Below, one piece after another: positions 1-8,055 of a stretch of 64,000 nucleotides of DNA. Within the stretch, counting starts at the first letter, position 1; each line of letters begins with the position of its first letter. Source of the stretch: Orrella daihaiensis (GTDB lineage: Bacteria > Pseudomonadota > Gammaproteobacteria > Burkholderiales > Burkholderiaceae_B); NCBI RefSeq assembly GCF_022811525.1, contig NZ_CP063982.1, positions 1,364,001-1,428,000 of the forward strand. The letters are read 5' to 3'. Made by a program: the position numbers and the translations under genes. The notes beneath the pieces were generated by a model, which saw nothing but the letters and a program-made list of their open reading frames with translations, searched no databases and was not told the DNA's origin.

Positions 1-1
1 T

Positions 2-2218
2 GAAGCGCGCCAGCTTAAAGTGACTTACGGTGAAGATGCGCCAGTTGATGTGCCCATGGATGTGATTCTGGGCAAGCCACCGAAGATGACGCGCGATGTG
101 ACGCACGAATCACCCGTGTCTGAGGCCATGGACTTGACCGTGATTGATCTCGATGAGGCGGTTAATCGTGTGCTGCGTCACCCCACGGTGGCCAACAAGA
201 CGTTTTTGATCACCATTGGTGACCGCACCGTCAGTGGTTTGGTCAGTCGTGACCAAATGGTTGGCCCTTGGCAGGTACCCGTGGCCGATTGCGCGGTGAC
301 CTTGACAGACTACGATGGTGATCGTGGTGAAGTCATGGCCATGGGAGAGCGCACACCCTTAGCGATGTTCAATGGGCCCGCCTCAGCCCGCATGGCCATC
401 ACCGAAGCGTTAACCAACCTGGTGGCCGCTGATGTGCAGTCCATTGAGGACATCAAACTGTCAGCCAACTGGATGGCAGCGTGTGGTTCACCTGGGCAAG
501 ATGCGGTGCTGTTTGATACGGTGCAGGCTGCCAGTGAGTTCTGTCAGGAAGCAGGGCTGTCGATTCCGGTGGGCAAGGATTCGCTCTCCATGCGCACGCG
601 CTGGCAAGCAGGTGACCAAACCAAAGAAGTGATTGCGCCGGTGTCGCTTATTGTGAGTGCATTTGCGCCAGTGGCTGACGTTAAAAAGACGGTTACGCCG
701 CAGTTGCGTACCGATCTGGGTCCGACCACGCTGATTCTGGTGGATTTGGGCGAAGGGCGTCAACGAATGGCGGGCTCTGTATTGGCGCAAGTGGCAGGCC
801 AGTTGGGCGAAGAAGTGCCTGATATGGCAAGCGCTGAGACATTGCGCAGTTTTTTTGCGACGATGCGTGCCTTAATTGACTCAGGCATCGTGCTGGCCTA
901 CCACGACCGATCAGACGGGGGCTTGTTCACCACCCTTTGCGAGATGGCGTTTGCAGGTCACTGTGGCGTGTCAGTCAATCTGGACTTGCTGACCATAGAC
1001 CCCTATGCGGCTGATTGGGGCGACTTCAAGATTCGTCCTGAGCAGGTCGCTGTTCAGCGCAATGAGTTGACGTTAAAGGCACTCTTTAATGAAGAAGCTG
1101 GTGCCGTCATTCAAGTCCCGTCAGCGGAGCGCGATGCTGTCATGCAGGTGCTGCGTGGTGCGGGCTTGTCCAAGCACGCCCATGTGATTGGCATGCCGAA
1201 CACGACCGATGAGATCGAGATTTTCCGGGATGCCAAGAAGATTTGGGGCAGGGCACGCTCGGACCTGGCCAAGCGCTGGTCTGATGTCAGCTGGCGCATT
1301 GCCCGCTTGCGAGACAATCCGGTTTGCGCTGACGCGGAGTACCAAATTTGGGATGACACCGAGGATCCCGGCATGTCATGTGTCGTGCCGTTTAATCCGC
1401 AAGAGGATATTGCCGCACCGTTTATCGCGTCAGGCGTGCGCCCCAAGGTAGCGATTCTGCGCGAGCAAGGCTGCAACAGCCAAGTGGAGATGGCTTGGGC
1501 ATTCGATCGTGCTGGCTTTGAAGCGGTTGATGTGCACATGACCGATCTGCAGCAAGGCCGCACCGAGCTCGTCTCGTTTACTGGACTGGTTGCGGTTGGC
1601 GGGTTTAGCTACGGTGATGTATTGGGCGCTGGCGAGGGCTGGGCCCGAAGTATTTTGTTTAACGATCGTCTGTCGCAGATGTTTGCCGAGTACTTCGCCC
1701 GGGGTGATGTGTTTGCCTTGGGCGTTTGTAATGGTTGCCAGATGCTGGCGGCTTTGGCCGAGATGATTCCCGGTGCCGAGCATTGGCCACGCTTTACGCG
1801 CAACCAGTCGGAGAAGTATGAGGCCAGACTGTCGTTGGTGGAAGTGGCTGACTCACCTTCTATTTTCTTTAGCGCGATGGCGGGCACGCGCATCCCTGTA
1901 GCTGTTGCCCATGGCGAAGGATTTGCTGACTTCAGGCGTCAGGGCGATGCAGGCAAGGTGATTCGGGCCATGCATTATGTCGATCACCGCGGGCAAGCCA
2001 CTGAAGCCTATCCATACAATCCGAACGGCAGCCCTGATGGCTTGACTGCGGTCACCACAGCGGATGGTCGATTCACCGCGTTGATGCCGCACCCTGAGCG
2101 GGTCACGCGCAATGTCATGATGTCGTGGCATCCGGCGCGTTGGGGTGAGGCCGACACCGGCGGCATGGATTCGCCCTGGATGCGGTTTTTCCGGAACGCC
2201 AGAGTGCACGTTGGCTAA
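2..2218 (+). CDS. purL: Phosphoribosylformylglycinamidine synthase, C-terminal part (5' end outside window)
   Basis: This is the last 738 codons of the large single-chain PurL, which converts FGAR to FGAM with ATP and glutamine in purine synthesis. The frame is open from base 2, so the N-terminal half lies upstream of the window. What is visible is the second AIRS-like synthase half (for example PVGKDSLSMRT and HDRSDGGLFTTL) followed by a class I glutamine amidotransferase domain beginning at PKVAILREQGCNSQ. The nucleophile cysteine is in LGVCNGCQMLAAL and the His/Glu pair in MPHPER near the C terminus. Gammaproteobacterial-type PurL is about 1,300 residues, so roughly 55% is seen. guaB and guaA follow on the same strand, so three purine genes lie together. 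Confidence 0.97.
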   Translation, partial: EARQLKVTYGEDAPVDVPMDVILGKPPKMTRDVTHESPVSEAMDLTVIDLDEAVNRVLRHPTVANKTFLITIGDRTVSGLVSRDQMVGPWQVPVADCAVTLTDYDGDRGEVMAMGERTPLAMFNGPASARMAITEALTNLVAADVQSIEDIKLSANWMAACGSPGQDAVLFDTVQAASEFCQEAGLSIPVGKDSLSMRTRWQAGDQTKEVIAPVSLIVSAFAPVADVKKTVTPQLRTDLGPTTLILVDLGEGRQRMAGSVLAQVAGQLGEEVPDMASAETLRSFFATMRALIDSGIVLAYHDRSDGGLFTTLCEMAFAGHCGVSVNLDLLTIDPYAADWGDFKIRPEQVAVQRNELTLKALFNEEAGAVIQVPSAERDAVMQVLRGAGLSKHAHVIGMPNTTDEIEIFRDAKKIWGRARSDLAKRWSDVSWRIARLRDNPVCADAEYQIWDDTEDPGMSCVVPFNPQEDIAAPFIASGVRPKVAILREQGCNSQVEMAWAFDRAGFEAVDVHMTDLQQGRTELVSFTGLVAVGGFSYGDVLGAGEGWARSILFNDRLSQMFAEYFARGDVFALGVCNGCQMLAALAEMIPGAEHWPRFTRNQSEKYEARLSLVEVADSPSIFFSAMAGTRIPVAVAHGEGFADFRRQGDAGKVIRAMHYVDHRGQATEAYPYNPNGSPDGLTAVTTADGRFTALMPHPERVTRNVMMSWHPARWGEADTGGMDSPWMRFFRNARVHVG

Positions 2219-2219
2219 G

Positions 2220-2259
2220 CAGGCAAGGGCTGTCGCCCCAGGGTGACAACCCTTGCCTG
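2220..2259. terminator. Long inverted repeat between purL and guaB
   Basis: The arms CAGGCAAGGG (2220-2229) and CCCTTGCCTG (2250-2259) are perfect inverted repeats. An inner TGTC/GACA pairing extends the stem. It starts two bases after the purL stop. The expected run of T is missing on both strands (AAAACC follows on the plus strand), so it is not a textbook rho-independent terminator. It may stabilise the purL mRNA 3' end or pause polymerase before the guaB promoter. Confidence 0.5.
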
Positions 2260-2309
2260 AAAACCTTGCGGCGCTCACGTATAATCTTGCTTTGCGCCCG
2301 GAGTTTTCT

Positions 2310-3770
2310 ATGCGTCTTAGTCAAACAGCGCTCACCTTCGATGATGTTTTGTTGGTGCCAGCCTACTCTGATGTGTTGCCGCGCGACACATCGCTCACAA
2401 CCCAACTGACTCGCCAGATCTCGCTGAATATCCCCTTGGTATCAGCGGCCATGGACACCGTGACCGAAGCACGGCTAGCAATTGCCATGGCACAAGAAGG
2501 TGGTATCGGGATCATCCACAAAAATCTCACGGCTGACGAGCAAGCCGCCGAAGTCTCTCGCGTCAAGCGCCACGAGTTTGGCATTGTGATTGATCCAGTT
2601 ACTGTCACACCATCAATGCGGGTGCGCGATGCGATCGCGCTGCAAAAGCAGCACGGCATCTCGGGCTTGCCTGTGGTCGAGGGCGGCAAAGTGGTCGGCA
2701 TTGTGACCAATCGTGATCTTCGGTTCGAAGAGCGACTGGACGAACCCCTTAAAAACATCATGACGCCACAAGAGCGCTTGGTCACCATGCCTGAAGGGGC
2801 CACGCTCGATCAGGCCCAATCGTTGATGCACAAGCACCGCCTAGAACGTGTGCTAATCGTCAATGACCAGTTCGAGCTTTGCGGGCTGGCAACTGTAAAA
2901 GATATCGTCAAAAACACCGAGCACCCGATGGCGTGCAAAGACAGTTTTGGGCAGTTGCGTGTTGGCGCAGCAGTCGGTGTGGGCGCTGACTCAGAAGAGC
3001 GCATTGAAAAGCTGGTTGCCGCAGGCGTGGACGTGATTGTGGTCGACACTGCCCACGGTCACTCGGCTGGTGTGATCGATCGGGTTAGCTGGATCAAAGA
3101 GCGCCACGACAAAGTTCAGGTGATTGGTGGCAACATTGCCACGGGTGCAGCAGCCAAGGCATTGCTTGATGCGGGTGCGGACGGCGTCAAAGTTGGTATC
3201 GGCCCAGGATCCATTTGTACAACCCGAATTGTGGCCGGTGTGGGTGTGCCGCAAATTACCGCGATATCGGATGTCGCAAAAGCACTGGAAGGCACTGGCG
3301 TGCCACTGATTGCTGACGGTGGCGTGCGGTTTTCTGGGGACATTGCCAAAGCGATCGCTGCGGGTGCCTCATCGGTCATGATGGGGAGTATGTTCGCCGG
3401 TACCGAAGAAGCGCCAGGCGAGGTGGTGCTCTTTCAGGGACGCTCCTACAAGTCATATCGGGGCATGGGTAGCCTGGGCGCGATGGCCGATGGTTCGGCT
3501 GATCGGTATTTCCAAGACTCGTCGAGTAACAACGACAAGTATGTGCCTGAAGGCATTGAGGGTCGGGTGCCGTATAAGGGCAGTGTATTAGCGATCATCT
3601 ATCAGCTTGTTGGTGGTTTGCGAGCCTCTATGGGCTATTGTGGTTGTGCTTCGATTCAAGACATGCGCACCAAACCGAATTTTGTGCAGATCACTGCGGC
3701 TGGCATTCGTGAGTCACACGTTCATGACGTGCAGATCACTAAAGAAGCCCCGAATTATCGCGCGGACTAA
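2310..3770 (+). CDS. guaB: Inosine-5'-monophosphate dehydrogenase
   Basis: GuaB oxidises IMP to XMP with NAD+, the committed step of GMP synthesis. The start is the ATG at 2310, preceded by GGAG at about 2300; this gives 486 residues, the normal family length, beginning MRLSQTALTFDDVLL. A pair of CBS domains spans about residues 95-205 (SMRVRDAIALQKQHGISGLPV and following). The catalytic loop GIGPGSICTTRIVAG carries Cys303, and the flap region includes YRGMGSLGAM. guaA begins 16 bases after the stop, so guaB and guaA are very likely one operon. Confidence 0.98.
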   Translation: MRLSQTALTFDDVLLVPAYSDVLPRDTSLTTQLTRQISLNIPLVSAAMDTVTEARLAIAMAQEGGIGIIHKNLTADEQAAEVSRVKRHEFGIVIDPVTVTPSMRVRDAIALQKQHGISGLPVVEGGKVVGIVTNRDLRFEERLDEPLKNIMTPQERLVTMPEGATLDQAQSLMHKHRLERVLIVNDQFELCGLATVKDIVKNTEHPMACKDSFGQLRVGAAVGVGADSEERIEKLVAAGVDVIVVDTAHGHSAGVIDRVSWIKERHDKVQVIGGNIATGAAAKALLDAGADGVKVGIGPGSICTTRIVAGVGVPQITAISDVAKALEGTGVPLIADGGVRFSGDIAKAIAAGASSVMMGSMFAGTEEAPGEVVLFQGRSYKSYRGMGSLGAMADGSADRYFQDSSSNNDKYVPEGIEGRVPYKGSVLAIIYQLVGGLRASMGYCGCASIQDMRTKPNFVQITAAGIRESHVHDVQITKEAPNYRAD

Positions 3771-3786
3771 CCCCGGAATAACTCGC

Positions 3787-5379
3787 ATGCATGAACGAAT
3801 TCTGATCCTGGACTACGGTTCACAGGTTACGCAACTGATTGCCCGCCGGGTGCGTGAAGCCGGTGTCTATTGTGAATTGCACCCGGGTGATGTCTCGGAT
3901 GCGTTCCTCCTAGAGCAAAAGGCAAATGGCTTAAAAGGCATCATCTTGTCAGGCAGCCATTTGTCTGCGTATGACGAAGATGCCTTAAAAGTGCCGCCCG
4001 CTGTGTTTGAGCAAGGGGTGCCTGTGCTTGGCATCTGTTACGGCATGCAGGCCATGGCCATGCACTTTGGCGGTGAAGTCACCCACGCGCATCACCGTGA
4101 ATTTGGCTATGCTGAAGTCAGGGCACGCGGTCACACAAAACTGTTTGATGGCATAGAGGACTTCAGCACGCCCGAAGGCCATGGGATGCTTAAGGTGTGG
4201 ATGAGCCATGGTGATCAAGTCACCCGATTGCCTGACGGGTTTAAGTTGATGGCATCCACGCCGTCATGCCCGATCGCGGGCATGGCTGATGAGACCCGTT
4301 TGTTCTATGGGGTGCAGTTCCATCCAGAGGTCACTCATACGGTACAAGGTCAGGCGATGTTGACGCGTTTTGTGCGTGACATCTGCGGTTGCCATGCCGA
4401 CTGGAACATGCCGGACTATGTCGATGAGGCTGTTGCCAAGATTCGTGAGCAGGTGGGCTCAGATCACGTGATTCTGGGCTTATCTGGCGGCGTGGACTCT
4501 TCGGTTGCTGCAGCCCTGATTCATAAAGCCGTTGGTGATCAGTTGACTTGCGTGTTCGTCGATCACGGTTTGTTGCGCTTAAACGAAGCCGATCAGGTGA
4601 TGTCGACATTTGCCGAGCACATGGGTGTGAAGGTGATTCACGTTGATGCCACCGATGACTTCATGGGTAAACTCGATGGCGTCACAGATCCAGAGGCTAA
4701 GCGCAAGATCATCGGCAAAGAGTTCGTCGAAGTGTTTCAGCGTGAAGCTAGCAAGATTGATAACGCGAAGTGGTTGGCGCAGGGCACGATCTATCCCGAT
4801 GTGATCGAGTCGGCCGGTGCTAAGACGGGCAAGGCGGTGTCGATCAAGTCTCACCACAATGTGGGCGGCTTGCCAGAGACATTGAATCTGAAACTGCTCG
4901 AGCCTTTGCGTGAGCTTTTTAAGGATGAGGTCAGAAAACTTGGTATCGCACTAGGGTTGCCAACCGAGATGGTCTATCGCCACCCGTTCCCGGGTCCTGG
5001 TTTGGGTGTCCGGATTTTGGGGGCGGTGAATAAGCAGTTTGCCGATTGGCTACGCGAAGCCGATGCAATCTTCATCGATGAGCTTAGAAATACGATTGAT
5101 CCCGACACCAACCAATCCTGGTATGACCTGACCTCTCAGGCTTTCGCAGTGTTCTTGCCGGTGAAATCGGTGGGTGTGATGGGCGATGGACGCACGTATG
5201 AGTATGTGGTTGCTCTGAGGGCGGTTCAAACGTCGGATTTCATGACAGCAGACTGGGCGCCGTTGCCGCATCAATTGCTCTCCAAAGTGTCCTCGCGCAT
5301 CATCAACGAGGTCAAGGGCATTAACCGAGTGGTGTATGACGTCTCGACCAAGCCACCGGCAACGATCGAGTGGGAGTGA
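3787..5379 (+). CDS. guaA: GMP synthase (glutamine-hydrolysing)
   Basis: GuaA aminates XMP to GMP using glutamine and ATP. The ATG at 3787 gives MHERILILDYGSQVTQLIARR, the standard N terminus; the reading frame is open further upstream inside guaB, but nothing there resembles the family. The N-terminal amidotransferase domain has Cys84 in GICYGMQAM and the His/Glu pair (about 179/181) in FHPEVTHT. The ATP-pyrophosphatase P-loop LGLSGGVDSSV lies at about 231-242 and the C-terminal dimerisation domain ends PPATIEWE. The product is 530 residues, close to the usual 525. The next gene starts two bases after the stop. Confidence 0.98.
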   Translation: MHERILILDYGSQVTQLIARRVREAGVYCELHPGDVSDAFLLEQKANGLKGIILSGSHLSAYDEDALKVPPAVFEQGVPVLGICYGMQAMAMHFGGEVTHAHHREFGYAEVRARGHTKLFDGIEDFSTPEGHGMLKVWMSHGDQVTRLPDGFKLMASTPSCPIAGMADETRLFYGVQFHPEVTHTVQGQAMLTRFVRDICGCHADWNMPDYVDEAVAKIREQVGSDHVILGLSGGVDSSVAAALIHKAVGDQLTCVFVDHGLLRLNEADQVMSTFAEHMGVKVIHVDATDDFMGKLDGVTDPEAKRKIIGKEFVEVFQREASKIDNAKWLAQGTIYPDVIESAGAKTGKAVSIKSHHNVGGLPETLNLKLLEPLRELFKDEVRKLGIALGLPTEMVYRHPFPGPGLGVRILGAVNKQFADWLREADAIFIDELRNTIDPDTNQSWYDLTSQAFAVFLPVKSVGVMGDGRTYEYVVALRAVQTSDFMTADWAPLPHQLLSKVSSRIINEVKGINRVVYDVSTKPPATIEWE

Positions 5380-5381
5380 TC

Positions 5382-5912
5382 GTGTCTGATGTGCCTGAGA
5401 TTGTTGTAATTGCGGGTCCGAATGGCGCTGGAAAGACAACCTTTGCCAAGCAATATCTTGCGCAATGCCTGCAGCCCCTGCCATTTGTTAATGCTGATTT
5501 GATCGCTGCAGGCATTGCGCCCCTTTCCCCTGACTCAGCAGCCTTGCTAGCCGGCCGCCTGATGCTTGAAGAAATGGATCGGCTGGTTCAACAAAACAAA
5601 TCTTTCGCCTTTGAGACGACATTGGCTGGAGTCGGCTATGCGAAAAAGCTCTCTGTCTGGTCGGATCTGGGGTACTCGATCGTACGCGTCTTTCTAAAGC
5701 TACCGGACGTAACGCACGCGCTTGACCGTGTGAAAGCGCGAGTGGTGTAAGGTGGGCACAACATCCCGGAGGTAGTCGTCCGTCGGCGATTTGCCGCGGG
5801 CTGGAGGAATTTTGAAAACATCTATAAAGACTTAGCCAGCGAGTGGTATGTTTTAGACGCAAACGATACGACCGTTATCTTGTCATCCGGGGAGCGTCCA
5901 AGCAATGGCTGA
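5382..5912 (+). pseudogene. Zeta-toxin-like P-loop kinase interrupted by an in-frame TAA
   Basis: The product resembles the zeta toxin / COG4185 family of small P-loop kinases. From the GTG at 5382 (GGGAG six bases upstream) it reads MSDVPEIVVIAGPNGAGKTTFA with a Walker A motif, then FVNADLIAAG and FETTLAG. At 5748-5750 the frame meets TAA. The same frame then continues for 53 sense codons with clear family sequence (GGHNIPEVVVRRRFAAGWRNFENIY) to a TGA at 5910-5912. Family members usually have Gln or Glu at this position, so one base change (CAA or GAA to TAA) explains the break. If translation ends there, the 122-residue product lacks the C-terminal arginine-rich segment. The intact sequence beyond the stop suggests a recent mutation, a sequencing error or readthrough. 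Confidence 0.75.
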
Positions 5913-6129
5913 AAAAAAACGGCCTGACAGGGCTGAAACCGAACGCCGAATCCTGAAAGCTTTCGAGGCGGGCGTGCTGCAAGCGAAAATTGATGCAGTT
6001 CGATTTAACACTGATCTCATTGTCACCAGAAACGGGAAGCTGACACGCATTCCACCTGAGGATTTGATCCCTGATCTAGAGGCAGCTGGTCTTGAGGTCA
6101 TTATTGTTCGACCGAAGCGCAAGCCATAA
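5905..6129 (+). CDS. Small conserved-looking protein partnered with the zeta-like gene
   Basis: A 74-residue charged protein (MAEKKRPDRAETERRILKA...) that I do not recognise by name. Its ATG overlaps the last eight bases of the full-length frame of the preceding zeta-like gene, which implies translational coupling when that gene was intact. A helical N-terminal half is followed by a short beta-rich end (VTRNGKLTRIPPEDL, then LEVIIVRPKRK). A GGGGAG lies about 10 bases upstream. The tight arrangement suggests a two-gene unit, perhaps toxin and antidote-like partner, but no sequence motif proves an antitoxin role. Confidence 0.6.
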   Translation: MAEKKRPDRAETERRILKAFEAGVLQAKIDAVRFNTDLIVTRNGKLTRIPPEDLIPDLEAAGLEVIIVRPKRKP

Positions 6130-6526
6130 TCTCGCGGCTCAGTGGTTTTTTACTTTTGGCTGTTTTTGCTCTTTTGTACTTCGTCAGCACTTGGACGCTG
6201 AGTGTGATGCAACTCCAGAATCCATAATTTCTGCCATTAGGCTCCAAATTTCAAGGCGAGTTGGTTGAAACTTGACGGGCCACCGTTTAACTTCAGACGC
6301 TAAAAATAGCGCGTTAGCCAACGTTCCTGTCGCGAGCTTGATGGCTAGTCAAGCGTACTTTGGTTAGGTTCGCGCTAAGCCGATCGGTCAAGGACTTGCC
6401 CACACATTTTGTCCGTCATCCATCGCACAACGCCGTCGGTGGGGTTAGAGTCGTGGGTGGAGTTTTTAACCGGACTGTTCGTGTTTGTTTTTAAGCTTTA
6501 GTTTATTGAACAAAAAGGAGACCTAC
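6130..6526. other. Gene-free stretch, about 400 bases
   Basis: I found no convincing reading frame, tRNA or terminal repeat here. It contains short AT-rich runs, a small hairpin (CGCTA-AAAA-TAGCG near 6298-6311) and, at its end, the AAGGAG ribosome binding site of the CDGSH gene. The promoter of that gene must lie here. It could also hold debris of a lost gene linked to the decaying zeta-like unit, but I cannot show this. Confidence 0.5.
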
Positions 6527-6763
6527 ATGCAACCCACCATCGCACAGAAAGCACCTTATCCAGTTGAGGTCGAGGCAGGTAAAACCTACTACTGGTGTTC
6601 CTGTGGCAAAAGCCAGAACCAACCATTCTGTGATGGCTCGCACAAAGGCAGCGAATTCTCGCCAATCGCGTTTACAGCTGAGAAGTCGGAGACCAAATAC
6701 TTCTGTGGCTGCAAGATGTCAGCTAACAAGCCATTTTGTGATGGGGCTCATAACAAGCTTTGA
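6527..6763 (+). CDS. Tandem CDGSH-type iron-sulfur protein
   Basis: A 78-residue protein with two CDGSH iron-sulfur motifs. The first is CSCGKSQNQPFCDGSH and the second CGCKMSANKPFCDGAH; each supplies the three Cys and one His that bind a [2Fe-2S] cluster in mitoNEET-like proteins. The second motif has the common Ala-for-Ser change before His. There is no membrane anchor or signal peptide, so it should be cytosolic, acting in redox or iron-sulfur transfer. The start ATG at 6527 has a strong AAGGAG seven bases upstream. It stands alone, with about 400 empty bases before it and alr after it. Confidence 0.88.
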   Translation: MQPTIAQKAPYPVEVEAGKTYYWCSCGKSQNQPFCDGSHKGSEFSPIAFTAEKSETKYFCGCKMSANKPFCDGAHNKL

Positions 6764-6830
6764 TTCTTTTTATGTGACAGCTAAGACTGGCCGTGCCATG
6801 CGCTAGACTCTTGTTAACTGGAGTTTTCGT

Positions 6831-7946
6831 ATGCCGCGCCCGATTCAAGCCATTGTCCACACCGCTGCTTTAGCCCACAACCTTGATCTCGTTCGCGGGG
6901 TCTTACAGGGCACGAAACCATCTTCCAACGTTTGGGCGGTGATTAAGGCCAATGCCTATGGCCACGGGATCGAGGCTGCCGTTAGCGGCTTTCAAGAGTC
7001 TGACGGGCTTGCATTGCTGGATTTGGATGAGGCTGTGCGAGCGCGTCAAGCTCGATGGGATAAGCCTATTTTGTTGCTCGAAGGCCCATTTCAGATGAGC
7101 GACCTTGGCCTTGTCGCTCACCACCAACTCACGCCTGTAATTCACAACCTTGAACAGTTGGCCATGTTGCGTGCTTTTGACGGCTCGCTGCCGGCTATTT
7201 ACCTCAAGCTGGATACCGGCATGACCCGCCTTGGTTTTTTGCCGGTCAATTTGCAGCAAGCGTTTGATCAGATTGACGCACTCGTTCGTGACGGCAAGCT
7301 TGGCAAGGTCACCTACATGACGCACTTCGCTTGTGCCGATCGCCTCGATGGGCTCGATGATCCGTTGCAACGATTTGTGCAGATGGTGACCAATCGGCCT
7401 GGTGCCTGGTGTCTAAGCAACTCAGCTGCGTGCCTCTTGCATGCAGATAAAGTGGCTGGTCTAGCCGCTGGTCATGGACGAAGTCTATGGTCAAGGCCGG
7501 GTATTTGTTTGTATGGCGCGAGCCCATTCAGTGATCGTGCCGCCAGTGATCTGGGTTTTAAGCCTGCGATGACGCTACGGTCTGAGCTCATCAGCGTTAA
7601 AGATGTTCAGGCCGGTGAAGGTATTGGCTACGGGCGCATGTTCGTGGCAGATCGGCCCATGCGGGTGGGGGTGGTGGCCTGCGGGTATGCCGATGGTTAT
7701 CCGCGTCATGCGCCCACGGGCACACCAGTGGCCGTTGGTGGTCAGATCACTCGTATTTTGGGTCGCGTTTCCATGGACATGATGACAGTGGATTTGTCGG
7801 GCTTGAGTTCGGCTGGCGTTGGCACACCCGTTGTCTTGTGGGGCGAGGGTGGACCCTCGGTCGATGAGGTTGCAAAGGCTGCTGCCACGATTGGCTATGA
7901 GCTACTAAGTGGCGTGACTGCGCGGGTGCCGCGGGTGGTGTTGTAA
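6831..7946 (+). CDS. alr: Alanine racemase
   Basis: A PLP-dependent enzyme that interconverts L- and D-alanine for peptidoglycan. It has 371 residues starting MPRPIQAIVHTAALAHNLD, with GGAG about eight bases before the ATG. Lys39 in WAVIKANAYGHG is the PLP-binding lysine. The second catalytic residue, Tyr267, is in GIGYGRMF, and RVSMDMMTVDLS is the conserved C-terminal motif. From sequence alone I cannot tell the biosynthetic (Alr) from the catabolic (DadX) role, but no dadA is nearby. radA lies 109 bases downstream. Confidence 0.96.
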   Translation: MPRPIQAIVHTAALAHNLDLVRGVLQGTKPSSNVWAVIKANAYGHGIEAAVSGFQESDGLALLDLDEAVRARQARWDKPILLLEGPFQMSDLGLVAHHQLTPVIHNLEQLAMLRAFDGSLPAIYLKLDTGMTRLGFLPVNLQQAFDQIDALVRDGKLGKVTYMTHFACADRLDGLDDPLQRFVQMVTNRPGAWCLSNSAACLLHADKVAGLAAGHGRSLWSRPGICLYGASPFSDRAASDLGFKPAMTLRSELISVKDVQAGEGIGYGRMFVADRPMRVGVVACGYADGYPRHAPTGTPVAVGGQITRILGRVSMDMMTVDLSGLSSAGVGTPVVLWGEGGPSVDEVAKAAATIGYELLSGVTARVPRVVL

Positions 7947-8055
7947 GTCAGCCTGATCGGGTTGGATCGACGTCCTAGGGTATTATCGGAAGATTATTCA
8001 AAGTCAGTTCGGGAACTGGTTGGTCTTTTCTCGATCGGCCCTAAAGTTCTTACCC

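Noticed and set aside
1111..1563. Long minus-strand reading frame inside purL
   Set aside because: It lies fully within strong purL coding sequence, resembles no family and has no ribosome binding site; it is a shadow of codon bias.
5748..5750. Recoding of the stop (selenocysteine, pyrrolysine or programmed readthrough) in the zeta-like gene
   Set aside because: The codon is TAA, not TGA or TAG, and no recoding structure is evident. A point mutation or base error is simpler.
7995..8025. Weak hairpin (CAGTT/AACTG) between alr and radA as a terminator
   Set aside because: A five-pair stem with the T-run displaced by several bases is too weak to call.
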